From positions 9,424,001 to 9,488,000 of the forward strand of contig NZ_CP127295.1 in assembly GCF_030285665.1 (NCBI RefSeq): a DNA stretch of 64,000 nucleotides. Direction: 5' to 3'. The stretch's first letter is position 1. Every line of letters begins with the position of its first letter. This DNA comes from Amycolatopsis mongoliensis (GTDB lineage Bacteria > Actinomycetota > Actinomycetes > Mycobacteriales > Pseudonocardiaceae). Positions 9,903-19,962 of the stretch are shown here, in pieces. A model generated the notes under the pieces. It searched no databases, had not been told where the DNA came from, and saw nothing but the letters and a program-made list of their open reading frames with translations. The position numbers and the translations under genes are program-made.

Positions 9903-10732
9903 ATGATCTTGGCTGTGGTGGATCGGTTGTCGCTGCGGTTGGTGCCGGACGAGCTGTGGGCGTTGGTGGAGCCGTTGATCCCGGTATTCGCGCCGCGTCC
10001 GCAGGGTGGTGGCACGGCGCCGGTGGACGCTCGCGCGGTGTTCACGGCGATTGTGTATGTGCTGACCAGTGGATGTGCGTGGCGGGATCTGCCGCCGTCG
10101 TTCGGGGTGCCGTTCCAAACCGCGCACCGCCGCTTCGGTCAGTGGACCAAAGCCGGGCTGTGGCGACGCTTGCATCATGCGCTATTGGACGAGCTCGGCA
10201 GCCAGGGCCTCATCGACTGGAGCCGCGCGATCGTGGACGGTGCCTGCGTGCGGGCCAAAAGGGGGGATCTCTGACCGGGCCCAGCCCAGTCGACCGCGGC
10301 AAGCCCGGCTCGAAGATCCATGCCCTGTCCGATCGCGCCGGGCTGCCGCTTGCCGTCGCCGTCTCCGCGGCCAACACCCACGACAGCCACGCCCTCAGAC
10401 CGCTGGTGATGGCGATCCCGGCGATCAAGTCCCGTCGTGGTCCGCGGCGGCGCAAGCCGGCCAAGCTGCACGCCGACAAGGCCTACGACCAGCCCGGCCT
10501 GCGGCGCTGGGTCCGCGACCGCGGCATCAAGGTCCGCATCGCCCGCAAAGGCATCGAATCCAAGGACAAGCTCGGCCGGCACCGCTGGGTGATCGAACGA
10601 ACGATGGCCTGGTTCACCGGATACCGGCGCCTCACGTTGCGCTACGAACGCAAAGCTGAGCACTTCCTTGCCTTCCTCATTCTCGGAGCCAGCCTCACGT
10701 GCTACAAGAGACTCCGCAAACTCACCACATGA
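9903..10732 (+). CDS. IS5-family transposase made by -1 ribosomal frameshifting
   Basis: The first frame (9903-10274) encodes the N-terminal DUF4096-type part (TSGCAWRDLPPSFG, then IVDGACVRAKRG with the first catalytic Asp). The second frame continues to 10732 with HADKAYD (second Asp) and WVIERTMAWFTGYRRL (catalytic Glu), completing a DDE transposase of about 276 residues. The frames overlap at A4G6 (10257-10266), a classic slippery run. The shift from the first frame to the second is -1, as known for many IS427-group elements. Without slippage, translation stops at the TGA ending at 10274. All catalytic residues are present, so the element may be active. Confidence 0.9.
10257..10266 (+). 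other. Programmed -1 frameshift site (A4G6)
   Basis: The run of four A and six G sits three codons before the stop of the first transposase frame, exactly where the second frame must be entered. Slippage on A/G runs of this kind is established for IS427-group transposases. Confidence 0.75.
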
Positions 10733-10876
10733 GACAACCTCTAAGCCCCGGTTCGCCCTGCCTCGGAACTGACCCTGCAGTCGCCGAGTCGCTGGTCAAT
10801 CACCCCTGGCCCGACACCACCGCCGCGGCACTGGCCTCCGCGACGGTACTGCGGCCGGTGATGGTCTGTACCGGGC

Positions 10877-11902
10877 CTATCCGGGCCCGCTCCGGCTGCT
10901 GGAGCGCGTGCGGAGTTCGATGGGGGTGTTCAGTTCCCGCGTGGGACGGCCGCCGCGGAGTAGTTCAAGGAGCATGGTGACCGCGGTGCGCGCCTGTGCC
11001 TCCGGAAACAGATCCACTGCGGTGATCGGTGGGTCGGTGGCGTGCAGAGCCGGCTCGTCACTGTCCTGGGCAAGCAACAGGTCGTGCGGTACCCCCAGCC
11101 CCAGTTCGCGCGCGGCGGCCAGGACACCGGCACCGAAACCCAGGCACAGTGCGAGGATCGCGTCCGGCGGGTCGTCTCGGAGAACCGCGAGCGCGGCCGT
11201 CCGTGCCGATTCCGACATCGTGCTGGCGGACAGCTGCGCCGGCGCGGGCACCCGCACGGTGTCCGGTTGGACTCCGCGGGTGACGCACCAGTGCCGGTAG
11301 GCGATGATCGAGCGTTCGGTCCACTCCCACGGCATGTCCGGCGCAAGCGCCACGATCCGGGTCGCACCCTGGGCGGCCAGGTGGTCCAGGGCCGCGGTCA
11401 CCGCGGCGTCGGTGTCCGGGGCGACCTGGTGGGCGATGAGGCCCGTCGGGTCCCGGCCGAGGGCGACGGTGGGGATGCCGGTGCCGGCGATCGCGGCCAG
11501 GCGCGGATCATCCTCTCGCGGCTCGACCACGATCAACCCGTCGAACGCCATCCGCCGCAGCTGCCCGGCGTCATGGACCGCCGGGAGCAGCAGCAGCCCG
11601 TGCTCGGCCTCGAACGCGGCCTGGGCCGCGGCCGTGGTCACCCGGCCGTACCACTCGAACGACAGGATGTCGTCGCGGCGCTGCCCGATGACAGTGCCGA
11701 GCGCCATGCCGAGCGTCGCGGTGCGGCCGGAGCGCAGGCCACGCGCGACCGGGTCGGCCGAATACCCCAGCTCGGTGGCGATCCGGCGGATGCGCTCCCG
11801 GGTGTCCGGGTCCACGCGCCCTTTGCCGTTGAGCGCGTAGGACACCGTGCCCACCGACACACCCGCGACGGTGGCGACGTCCCGCAAGGTCGGCTTCGCC
11901 AT
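10877..11902 (-). CDS. LacI-family transcriptional regulator of the permease/amidohydrolase cassette
   Basis: The 341-residue protein begins MAKPTLRDVATVAGVSVGTV, a LacI helix-turn-helix, followed by the hinge region (DPVARGLRSGRTATLG) and a periplasmic-binding-protein-like sensor domain (FDGLIVVEPR, LAQDSDEPALH). ATG 11902 is chosen because the helix-turn-helix starts there. It is transcribed away from the permease gene, and the 117-nt divergent gap contains two AAACGTTT palindromes typical of LacI-family operators, so it probably represses both itself and the permease-amidohydrolase pair until a ligand binds. The inducer is unknown; a small amide or amine transported by the permease is an inference. 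Confidence 0.88.
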   Translation of the reverse strand: MAKPTLRDVATVAGVSVGTVSYALNGKGRVDPDTRERIRRIATELGYSADPVARGLRSGRTATLGMALGTVIGQRRDDILSFEWYGRVTTAAAQAAFEAEHGLLLLPAVHDAGQLRRMAFDGLIVVEPREDDPRLAAIAGTGIPTVALGRDPTGLIAHQVAPDTDAAVTAALDHLAAQGATRIVALAPDMPWEWTERSIIAYRHWCVTRGVQPDTVRVPAPAQLSASTMSESARTAALAVLRDDPPDAILALCLGFGAGVLAAARELGLGVPHDLLLAQDSDEPALHATDPPITAVDLFPEAQARTAVTMLLELLRGGRPTRELNTPIELRTRSSSRSGPG

Positions 11903-11918
11903 GCCCGCAGCGTATCGC

Positions 11919-11960
11919 GCAAACGTTTCATCGCTGCTATTGACTTCGCTTAAACGTTTG
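11919..11960. promoter_or_regulatory. Paired LacI-type operators and a promoter
   Basis: Two identical 8-bp palindromes AAACGTTT lie at 11921-11928 and 11952-11959, centre to centre 31 bp, about three helical turns. LacI-family operators typically have a central CG like these. A TTGACT -35-like box (11940-11945) sits between them, directed at the permease gene; the -10 is weak. Confidence 0.7.
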
Positions 11961-12019
11961 TGCACGCTATGCCGAACGCCGGGCAGGGTGGCCCGTGGAA
12001 CGAGGACGAGGAGGCCGTC

Positions 12020-13474
12020 ATGGGGCCTGAGCCGCCGGACGCCGGGACCGCATCCGGAACAAGCCTTCGCGCCGATGCCGTCGGTGTGCGGGACTTGGTG
12101 TTCTTCGTGTTGTCCGCGGCGGCGCCGCTGACCGTGATGGCCGGGTTCGCCGCACTCGCGTTCCTGTTCGGCGGCGTCGTCGCGCCGGCAGGATTCCTGA
12201 TCGCCGGGATCGTGTTCACCGTGTTCGCAGTCGGGTTCACCGCGATGAGCAGGCACCTGCGCGGCAGCGGAGCGTTCTACGTCTACATCCGGCAGGGGCT
12301 GGGACCGCTGGCCGGGACGGGTGCCGCACTCGTGGCGTACGTGGCCTACGCGCTGGGGCAGGTCGGTTTCGTCGCGGTGGCCGGGCTGTTCGCCTCGACG
12401 ACGCTGCGCGACCTGCTCGGGTGGTCCGCGCCGTGGCAGGTGTGTGCCCTGGTCCTGGGAGTGCTCGTGGCCGTGCTGTCCTATTTGAAGGTGGACATCG
12501 GCGCCCGGGTCCTGGCGGTGCTGCTCACCGCCGAGGTCGCCGTCCTGTTCGTGCTGTCGGCCGCGGTGCTGATCCACGGCGGGCACGAGGGATTGTCGTT
12601 CGGCAGCTTCGATCCGGCCAACCTGCTCACCCCGGGTCTCGGTTCACTGTTCGTCATCACGTTCGTCGTCTACCTGGGGTTCGAGCAGACCGCGATCTAC
12701 AGCGAGGAGGCCCGGGACCCTCGCCGGACGGTCTCGCGGGCGACCTACATCGCGGTGGCCACCCTCGCGGTGCTCTACACGTTCGTTTCGTGGGTGATCC
12801 TGATGGGAGCGGGTCCGAACCGCCTTGCGTCGCTGCTCGCCGGTGATCCCGCCGACCTGGTCTTCGGGCTCAACACCGAGTACGTCGGCACCGCGATGAC
12901 CGACGTGATGCACGTCTTGATCATCACCAGCTTCTTCGCCGGCGTACTCGCCCTGCAGAACGCCGGCAGCCGGTACCTGTTCTCGCTCGGGCGCGACGGC
13001 GTGCTCCCCGCGGCGTTCGCGCGCACCAACCGAGGCCAGACACCCAGCACCGCCGGAGTCACCCACACCGTGGTCGTGCTCGGCGTGCTGGGCGGGTTCG
13101 CGCTGGCCGGCTTGGACCCGTACCGGCAGATCGTGGCGTGGACCAACACCCCCGCACTGGTCGGCGTGCTGGCACTGGAAGCGGCCACGTCGATCGCGGT
13201 GATCCGCTTCTTCCACCGGAACCGGACCGGTGAAACGGCGTGGCAGCGGCTCGTCGCGCCCGCGCTGGCCGCGGTGCTGCTCGCCGCCGTGCTCGTGCTG
13301 GTGATCCTCCGGATGAACCTGCTGACCAACCTCGGCCCGACGGGCAACTTCCTCGTGCTCAGCCCGCTGATCGCCGGCCTGCTCGCCGGCTGCGGCCGCG
13401 CGCTGTGGCTGCGCGGCGCCCACCGCCACCCGGCCGAAGAGTCCGGCCCCGTCCCGGAGGAAAACCGTCGATGA
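12020..13474 (+). CDS. APC-superfamily amino acid permease
   Basis: This 484-residue protein has about 12 membrane segments. The first (LVFFVLSAAAPLTVMAGFAA) and the region GSGAFYVYIRQGLG match the APC amino acid/polyamine/organocation family, as does SRYLFSLGRDGVLP in the middle. It should be a cytoplasmic-membrane importer for an amine or amino acid. ATG 12020 is preferred because GAGGAGG lies just upstream at 12007-12013; an ATG at 11969 and a GTG at 11960 are also in frame but lie at the operator. The stop overlaps the start of the next gene (ATGA at 13471), so the two are translationally coupled. Substrate is inferred only from that partner. Confidence 0.87.
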   Translation: MGPEPPDAGTASGTSLRADAVGVRDLVFFVLSAAAPLTVMAGFAALAFLFGGVVAPAGFLIAGIVFTVFAVGFTAMSRHLRGSGAFYVYIRQGLGPLAGTGAALVAYVAYALGQVGFVAVAGLFASTTLRDLLGWSAPWQVCALVLGVLVAVLSYLKVDIGARVLAVLLTAEVAVLFVLSAAVLIHGGHEGLSFGSFDPANLLTPGLGSLFVITFVVYLGFEQTAIYSEEARDPRRTVSRATYIAVATLAVLYTFVSWVILMGAGPNRLASLLAGDPADLVFGLNTEYVGTAMTDVMHVLIITSFFAGVLALQNAGSRYLFSLGRDGVLPAAFARTNRGQTPSTAGVTHTVVVLGVLGGFALAGLDPYRQIVAWTNTPALVGVLALEAATSIAVIRFFHRNRTGETAWQRLVAPALAAVLLAAVLVLVILRMNLLTNLGPTGNFLVLSPLIAGLLAGCGRALWLRGAHRHPAEESGPVPEENRR

Positions 13475-15126
13475 CGCACCACCCCCTGCCCCCACTGCCG
13501 GGGCCGTCGGTCACCGACCCCGGTCTCCGTCCGCGCTACGCCTGGTCGATCCCCGGGTTCGCCGTGGAACGCCCGTCCGGAACCGGTGAACCGGAGATCT
13601 GGTGCTACACCGACAGGTTCGGCTACCGGCCCGGCGAGGCGATCGACGTGCACGTCCACACCACCGCCGCACGCTACGACTTGACGCTGCTCCGGGACGG
13701 CGCGTCACCGAAGGTCGTCTGGCACCGGCAGGACCTGGCAGGCGCAGCGCACCCGACGCCCCACGACGCCTACCGGCGAGGGTGTGGGTGGCCGGTGGCG
13801 CTGCGGATCGACGTCGATCCCGCGTGGCAGTCCGGGCTCTACCTGCTGATCGCCGGGATCGAGGTGGGCGGCCGGCGGTACGAACGCGAGCACTTCGTCG
13901 TGGTCCGTCCAAGCGGGACAGTCCCGCGTACGCCCTTTGCCCTGGTGCTGACCACCAGCACGATGACCGCCTACAACGACTGGGGTGGCGCCAACCACTA
14001 TCGCGGGCTCGGCGACGATCCCCACGTCGACGTGCCCGCCCCCGAGCTGTCGATCCACCGTCCCGTCGCCCGCGGCATGCTGCGGCAGCCGCCCGGCGCA
14101 CCCCGTGCCGCCAATCCGGACACGCCCGGAATCGACTACGTCCCCAGGCATCCCGCCTATGAATGGGCACACGCGCACGGCTACTCACGGCACTACGCGG
14201 ACGCGTTCTGGGCGACCTACGAGCGTCCGTTCGTGGTCTGGGCCGAGCGCAACGGCTATGCGTTCGATTACCTGACCCAGCACGACTTGCACCAGGACCC
14301 GGGGTGCCTCGACGGCTACCGGTGCGCGATCCTCGTCGGCCACGACGAGTACTGGACCGCCCGCATGCGCGACACCCTGGACGCCTTCGTCGACGGCGGC
14401 GGGAACGTCGCGCGGTTCGGAGCGAACTTCGCCTGGCAGATCCGGCTGCAGGAGGACGACACGACCCAGGTCTGCTACAAGGACCCGCGAGCCGACCCCC
14501 TCGCCGAGACCGAGCCGGAGCAGGCAACGACGTTGTGGGACGCGCCGGCCGTCGGCCGTCCCGGCGCGGCGACGATGGGCCTGACCGCGGTCGGGGGCGG
14601 CTACACCCGGTACGGGTCCACAACGCCACGCTCCAGCGGCGGCTACACCGTCTACCGGCCACGCCACTGGGTGTTCGAGGGAACCGACCTGCGGTACGGC
14701 GACGTCTTCGGTCAGGCCCCGATCTGCGTCGTGGGCTTTGAGGTCGACGGCGTGGACTACACCGTCCGCAATGGACTCCCCTACCCCACCGGGACGGACG
14801 GCGCGCCGGACGATCTCGCCATCCTGGCGATGGCACCGGCCGTGATCGGCGAAACCGACGACTGGCAGGGCATGGTCCCGCTCGGCGCCCCGGCCGACGA
14901 AGTGATCACCCTCACCGAAGCGTTGTACGGCACCGCCGTACCCGAGCGCATGCAGGGCGAACGATACGGCGCGGCAATGATGGCCGTCTTCTCCCGGGAA
15001 CTCGGCACGGTCTTCAACGCCGGGACCTGTGAATGGGTCAACGGCCTCATCCACCGCGACGAATTCACCGAAACCATCACCCACAACGTCCTGCGCCGAT
15101 TCGCCACCACGGAAGCGAAGGCATGA
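13471..15126 (+). CDS. N,N-dimethylformamidase large-subunit homologue
   Basis: The 551-residue product contains the C-terminal domain of the dimethylformamidase beta subunit: TSTMTAYNDWGG (residues about 160-172), YEWAHAHGYSRHYADAFW, and ILVGHDEYWTARMRDTLDAF with GHDEYW at about 290-295. Characterised DMF hydrolases are iron enzymes with a large and a small subunit; the large subunit is usually near 760 residues, so this is a shorter form, and no small-subunit gene lies beside it. It probably cleaves an amide imported by the upstream permease, with which it overlaps by 4 nt. Its stop codon lies at the junction with a truncated IS110 transposase, so the last residues may not be native. True substrate is unknown. 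Confidence 0.72.
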   Translation: MTHHPLPPLPGPSVTDPGLRPRYAWSIPGFAVERPSGTGEPEIWCYTDRFGYRPGEAIDVHVHTTAARYDLTLLRDGASPKVVWHRQDLAGAAHPTPHDAYRRGCGWPVALRIDVDPAWQSGLYLLIAGIEVGGRRYEREHFVVVRPSGTVPRTPFALVLTTSTMTAYNDWGGANHYRGLGDDPHVDVPAPELSIHRPVARGMLRQPPGAPRAANPDTPGIDYVPRHPAYEWAHAHGYSRHYADAFWATYERPFVVWAERNGYAFDYLTQHDLHQDPGCLDGYRCAILVGHDEYWTARMRDTLDAFVDGGGNVARFGANFAWQIRLQEDDTTQVCYKDPRADPLAETEPEQATTLWDAPAVGRPGAATMGLTAVGGGYTRYGSTTPRSSGGYTVYRPRHWVFEGTDLRYGDVFGQAPICVVGFEVDGVDYTVRNGLPYPTGTDGAPDDLAILAMAPAVIGETDDWQGMVPLGAPADEVITLTEALYGTAVPERMQGERYGAAMMAVFSRELGTVFNAGTCEWVNGLIHRDEFTETITHNVLRRFATTEAKA

Positions 15127-15896
15127 ACGTCGACGACATCCGGACGCTGCGTGACTACTTCCCGGCCGCGCTGGAGGCGTTCACTGACCTCGACGCCGCC
15201 GACACCCTGGAGCTGCTGGCCAAGGCACCCGACCCTGCCTCGGCCGCGAAGCTGACCATCACCCAGATTACGGCCGCTCTCAAACGTGCTCGCCGCCACG
15301 ACATCCCCGCCAAGGCCGCCTCGATCCAGGCCGTGCTGCGCGCCGAGCACCTGGGCCAGCCGACCGTGGTCACCGCGGCCTACGCCGCCACCACGCGCGC
15401 CGCCGCGGCAGTGCTGACCGTCCTGCACGAACAGATCAAAGCCTTGCAGGGGCAGGTCGATGCGCATTTTGGCCGACACCCGGACGCTGAGATCATCCTG
15501 TCCCAGCCGGGACTGGGATCGGTCCTCGGTGCTCGGGTGCTTGCCGAGTTCGGAGACGACCCCGACCGCTACGCCGATGCCAAGCGCCGCAAGAACTACG
15601 CTGGCACCAGCCCGATCACCCGAGCCTCCGGCAAGAAGACGATCGTACTGGCCCGGCTCGTGCACAACGACCGGCTCATCGACGCGCTCATGACCCAAGC
15701 GTTCAGCGCACTCAACGCCTCGCCCGGCGCCCGCGCCTACTACGACCAACTGCGAGCACGCGGCGCCCACCACAACGCCGCACTGCGGCAGCTCGCCAAC
15801 CGGCTCGTCGGCATCCTCCACGGCTGCCTCAAAACCCGCACCCTCTACGACGAGGCGACCGCTTGGTCACATCGTGCTGAGAAAGCCGCTGCTTGA
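15123..15896 (+). pseudogene. IS110-family transposase, 5'-truncated
   Basis: The frame encodes LRDYFPAALEAF followed by the C-terminal half of an IS110/IS116/IS902 transposase (IILSQPGLGSVLGARVLAEF, YAGTSPITRASGKKT, CLKTRTLYDE). The family is about 400 residues; here only about 257 remain and the N-terminal DEDD/RuvC-like catalytic domain is missing. Homology starts near 15147, directly after the amidohydrolase gene, with which the apparent ATG overlaps. It is therefore a dead fragment. Bridge-RNA sequences, which IS110 elements carry in non-coding ends, cannot be assigned because the left end is gone. Confidence 0.85.
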
Positions 15897-15922
15897 CATT
15901 CAAGCTCCTGGGATGTCTTCCG

Positions 15923-15941
15923 GCAGGACAGCTCGTCCTGC
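15923..15941 (+). other. Hairpin after the IS110 transposase fragment
   Basis: GCAGGAC and GTCCTGC form a perfect 7-bp stem around AGCTC, 27 nt past the transposase stop. It lies in the 72-nt stretch between the transposase stop and the relaxase sequence, and could be the residual IS end or a weak terminator. Confidence 0.4.
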
Positions 15942-15968
15942 TAACTCGGTGTCCACTACCCGGGGTGA

Positions 15969-18900
15969 ACCTCAGAGGCCCAGGTCGACGTCAACGGGAT
16001 CACCGCGGCGATGTTCGAGCACTGGGACTCCCGCGCCGCTGACCCGCACCTGCACTTCCACGTGCTGATCTCGTCGAAGGTGCAGCGCAGCGACGACGGT
16101 GTGTGGACCGCGCTCGACGGCCGCACCATGTTCGCCGCTACCGTCACCGCGTCGGAGTACTTCGACAACCGGCTGCGCGACCTGTTCCGCGAGCAGGGCG
16201 CATCGTGGGTGCAGCGCGGCGCCGAGGGCGTGGACATGAAGCGCCCGGTCTGGCAGCTCGAAGGTGTCCCGGTGACGCTGGTGAAGCTGTTCTCCCAGCG
16301 TCACCGCCAATTCGAGGCAGCTCGCGCTAGGCGCATCGTCGAATTCCGTGCCAAGCACGGGAAGGAGCCGACGTCGAAGGATATCTTCGCCATCGACCGT
16401 GCCGCCCAGTACGACAACCGGCCTGGCAAGCAACCTCCCAAGACGTTGCCGGAACATCTCAAGGCGTGGCGCGAGCACGCGTTGACCCTCGTGCCCGCCA
16501 AGGTTCTGGACGCGCTCGCCCATCGCGTATTCCTCAGCGGACGCACGGAGCCGGACGCGTTCGACATCGCGAAACTTGCCCAGGCGACACGGGATGTGGT
16601 GTCGGACAACTACGGTCATTTCTCCTGGTGGAACCTCGCCGCCGAGGCCCACCGCCAGACCGCGCACCTGACGGTGCCCGTCGACAAGCACGAACAGCTC
16701 GTCGACGACGTTGTCGACACGATCCTGACCCAGCCCGACACCCTCGCCCTGGTCGGGCCGACCGCGGTGAACGAGCCGGCGTCGTTGCGGCGGCGGGACG
16801 GCGAGTCGGTGTTCGTTGAGCACCACTCGACCCGCTACACCACCACCGCCACGCTGGCCGCTGAGGGCGATCTGGTCGCGTGGGCGCGCCGCGGCGGCGG
16901 GCACCGGCTGCGCGCCGCCACCGTCGAGAAGGCCCTGGCCGGTCAGGGGTTGAACGACGGGCAGTCGGAGATGGTGCGCCGGTTCGCCCGCTCCGGACAT
17001 CGGCTGCAGCTTGCGTTGGCCCCGGCCGGGGCCGGGAAGACCTCGGCGATGAAGGTCCTGGCGACCGCGTGGCGGCGCACCGGGCATCGCGTCTACGCCT
17101 TCGGGCCGTCGGCCCGCGCGGCGCAGGAGCTCGGTGCGTCGATCGGGGCGAAGCCGCACACGCTGCACCAGCTGACCACCGCGCTGCGGTTCGGGTTCGC
17201 CCACCGTGCGTTCCCGATGGAAGCCGGGGACCTGGTGATCGTCGACGAAGCGGCCATGGCCGGCACCCACACCCTGCACAAGGTCGTCAAGTACGCGCTC
17301 AACAACGGCGCCGACGTACGACTCATCGGGGACGACGCGCAGCTGGCCGCCGTCGAAGCAGGTGGCGCGATCCGACTGCTCGCCCACGACGTCGGTGCCG
17401 TCCGGTTCCGGGAGATCGTGCGGTTCCGCGGCGCCGACCGCGAGGAGCAAGCTGCTGCGTCGTTGCAGATCCGGGCTGGAAGTCCAAAGGGTCTCGAGTA
17501 CTACTTTGAGCACGGACGCGTTAGCGACGGTTCCCTGGAGACGATGCGTGACGCCGCGCGCTCACGCTGGCAGGCCGACCTCGACGCCGGCGTGCAGTCG
17601 CTGCTGATCGTGCCGACCAACGAAGACACCGTCGCGCTCAACATCGAAGCCCGCCAGCTGCGCCTCAACCGAGGTGCCGTCGACCGCGGCCGGGAAGTCG
17701 ATCTGCACGACGCGACCACCGCGGGTGTCGGGGACTGGGTCGTCACCCGGCACAACCAGCGCCTGCTGTCACTGTTCGGCGGGCGCGACTTCGTCAAGAA
17801 CGGCGACGTCTGGACCATCACCGACGTACACGCCAGCGGCAAGATCACCGTCCAGCACCGGGTCCACAAGGCCGCGATAACACTGCCGGCCGGGTACGTC
17901 CATGCCCACGTCGAGCTCGCCTACGCCGCCACCATCAACCGCGTGCAGGGCATGACCAGCACCGGCAACGCCCACCTGCTGGTCCCGCCGACGATGACCC
18001 GCGAGCAGTTCTACCCCGGCATCACCCGCGCGATGCGCGGAAACTACCTCTACGTCGTCACCCACCACCACGTCATCGACCAGCACCGCGAAACCCCAGA
18101 ACCAGTGTCCCCTGAGTCGGTGCTCACCGGCGTGCTGCGCCACTCGGGTGCGGAAGTGTCGGCGACCGAGACGCTGCGAGCGGCCCAAGACGAGGCGGTG
18201 TCAATGGGCACGCTCGTTCTCCGCTACAACTACACCGCCACCTACCGCGACGAGGACCGCTACCGCGCCATCCTCACCCGCCATGCGCCTTCCACCGTGG
18301 ACCTGGACAGCGAACCGGCACTCATCCAGACTCTCCGAAACGCCCACGACCTCGGCTGGGAACCCGACCCCCTCGTCGCCACCGTCACGCGCTGGCGCCA
18401 GTCCCTGGACGAGGCCGACAACCGCGGCGCGGCGCTGCAAGCCCGGATCACCACCCACCTCGAGCGGCGTCGGCCGCCCTCTACCACCGGGCCACCGCAG
18501 CCGGCCGACGTGACGCGCTGGCGGGGCATCGTCGATGCGATCGCCCCGCACGTCGCCGTCGAAGACCCCGACTGGGAGAAGATATGGGCCCGCGCCGCCG
18601 GTGCGCTAGCGCTCGGGTTCGACGTCGACGCCGCGCTGACCGTCGTCGCCCATCAGCTCACGGCGCGTCCGGCGGTGCCGGATCCTATGCCGGACGACCG
18701 CTACGCCGATGCCGCTCTCGCCGCCGAGCTGGAGCACCGCGGTGAGCGCGGAGAGGCCCATCAGCGCGCCGTGCCCTGGCTGGCCCGCCCCGACTTCGCC
18801 CACGTTCGCCACCATCCCGGGCATGCCCAGTACCTGCACGAGATGAACCTCGCGATCGCCGACCGCGTCGAACACCTGCGCGCCGCGGTGATCCGCGACC

Positions 18901-19835
18901 AGCCGGAGTGGGTTTCGGGGCTCGGGGCGCGGCCGGACAATCCGATCGCGGCCGAGGAGTGGGATGACCTGGTCGGCCTGGTCGCCGCCTACCGCGAGAC
19001 GTTCCGTATCGAGGGTGAGGCTCCGCTGGGTGGCAAACCCGGCAGCCACGGCGCGAAGGCGCGCGCCTGGCGCAGCCTGAGCGAGTGCTGGGACACCTTC
19101 GGCCGAACACCGGTAACCGACCGACCGGAGCCCCCGGCACCTCGGACAGCACCCCGGGCCGCGGAGCGCGACGACCTGTTCGCCGAGTTAGAACATGGTG
19201 ATGAGCGCGTCGTCCTCGAGCCCCTGAACGTGCTGGTGCGCCGTTACGAGTTGCTGGCCCGCGACGGTGACGAGGACCGCTACCTCGACGTCCTCGCCCG
19301 CTACGTCCCCGGCGCGGTCAACGCCGGCGCCGAACCCGCCGCACTGAACGCGCTCGCCAACGCCCAGGATCAGGGCTGGCAGGCCGAACGGCTGGTCCGC
19401 AAGCTCGCCGACGACAGCGGCTTCGCCTGGGCCAGCGACCCCGCCGCCGTCCTCGCCAAACGCGTCTCCGCGCACGTCAGCGAACACCGGCCACCGGCGC
19501 GGATCGGTGCACCGACCGACGAGCAGATCGACCGCTGGCGCAGCATCGTCGCCGAACACCTGCCCAACGCCATCGTGACCGGCGAGCAGTGGGGCATCGT
19601 CTGGCGCCACGCTGCTGGCGGCACCGCCCTCGGCCTCGACGCCGACACCGCCCTCACCGACGCCCTCAGCCAGCTCCCCGGCGACATCACCGGCGCCGGG
19701 GACGGTGACTATCGCCGCGCCGGTGAGGCACTCGTCGCCGCCCTAACCGACCACCACAGCGCGGGAGACGGGCTGCACGCCGCGCTCTCGTGGCAGGCCC
19801 ACCCGGACTTCGGAGCACCTGATGGTGCTCTCTGA
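15969..19835 (+). pseudogene. TraA-like MobF relaxase/helicase, 5' fragment (interrupted by IS21)
   Basis: The frame opens at 15969 with EAQVDVNGITAAMFEHWDSR and PHLHFHVLI, the histidine triad of MobF (TrwC/TraA) conjugative relaxases. The preceding segment with the catalytic tyrosines is missing, cut at the IS110 fragment. Two RecD/TraI-like helicase domains follow: Walker A LAPAGAGKTSAMKVLAT, Walker B LVIVDEAAM, and YAATINRVQGMT near residue 645. A long C-terminal part has repeated DEDRY/RWR motifs. At 19820 the IS21 element begins and translation would end in it at 19835. Native sequence resumes at 22583 in phase. The product would not be functional as a relaxase; it marks a former plasmid or integrative conjugative element. 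Confidence 0.88.
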
Positions 19836-19868
19836 ATAGGGCCAGTCCTGCTCTCTGAAATTCCCCAG
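19823..19868 (+). repeat. Left tandem terminal repeats of the IS21 element
   Basis: Two related 20-bp copies at 19826-19845 and 19849-19868 share TGCTCTCTGAA and a terminal CCAG. They mirror the right-end copies and are probable IstA binding sites. Confidence 0.8.
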
Positions 19869-19962
19869 TTGGGGTGTCCTGTCGGCGCGTCGTTTGCGCT
19901 GGTCAGCGGCCTCGGGGTGACGGTTTCGGTGTTGATCACCGAGACCGTTGCCGGAGGCGTGG

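Larger units (their letters stand above)
9866..10741 (+). mobile_element. Complete IS5-family (IS427-group) insertion sequence, 876 bp
   Basis: The ends are imperfect 20-bp inverted repeats: GAGCGTGTCTTACGTGGTGA at 9866-9885 and, read inward from the right end (10741 to 10722), GAGGTTGTCTCATGTGGTGA, 16 of 20 matching. The element is bracketed by TAA at 9863-9865 and 10742-10744, which fits the TNA target duplication of the IS427 group. It contains one transposase gene split by a -1 frameshift. Intact ends and duplication suggest a fairly recent insertion. Confidence 0.9.

Noticed and set aside
18600..19800. Repeated DEDRY and RWR motifs in the relaxase tail as possible tandem DNA repeats
   Set aside because: They are diverged protein repeats within one coding frame and not a DNA repeat array or CRISPR.
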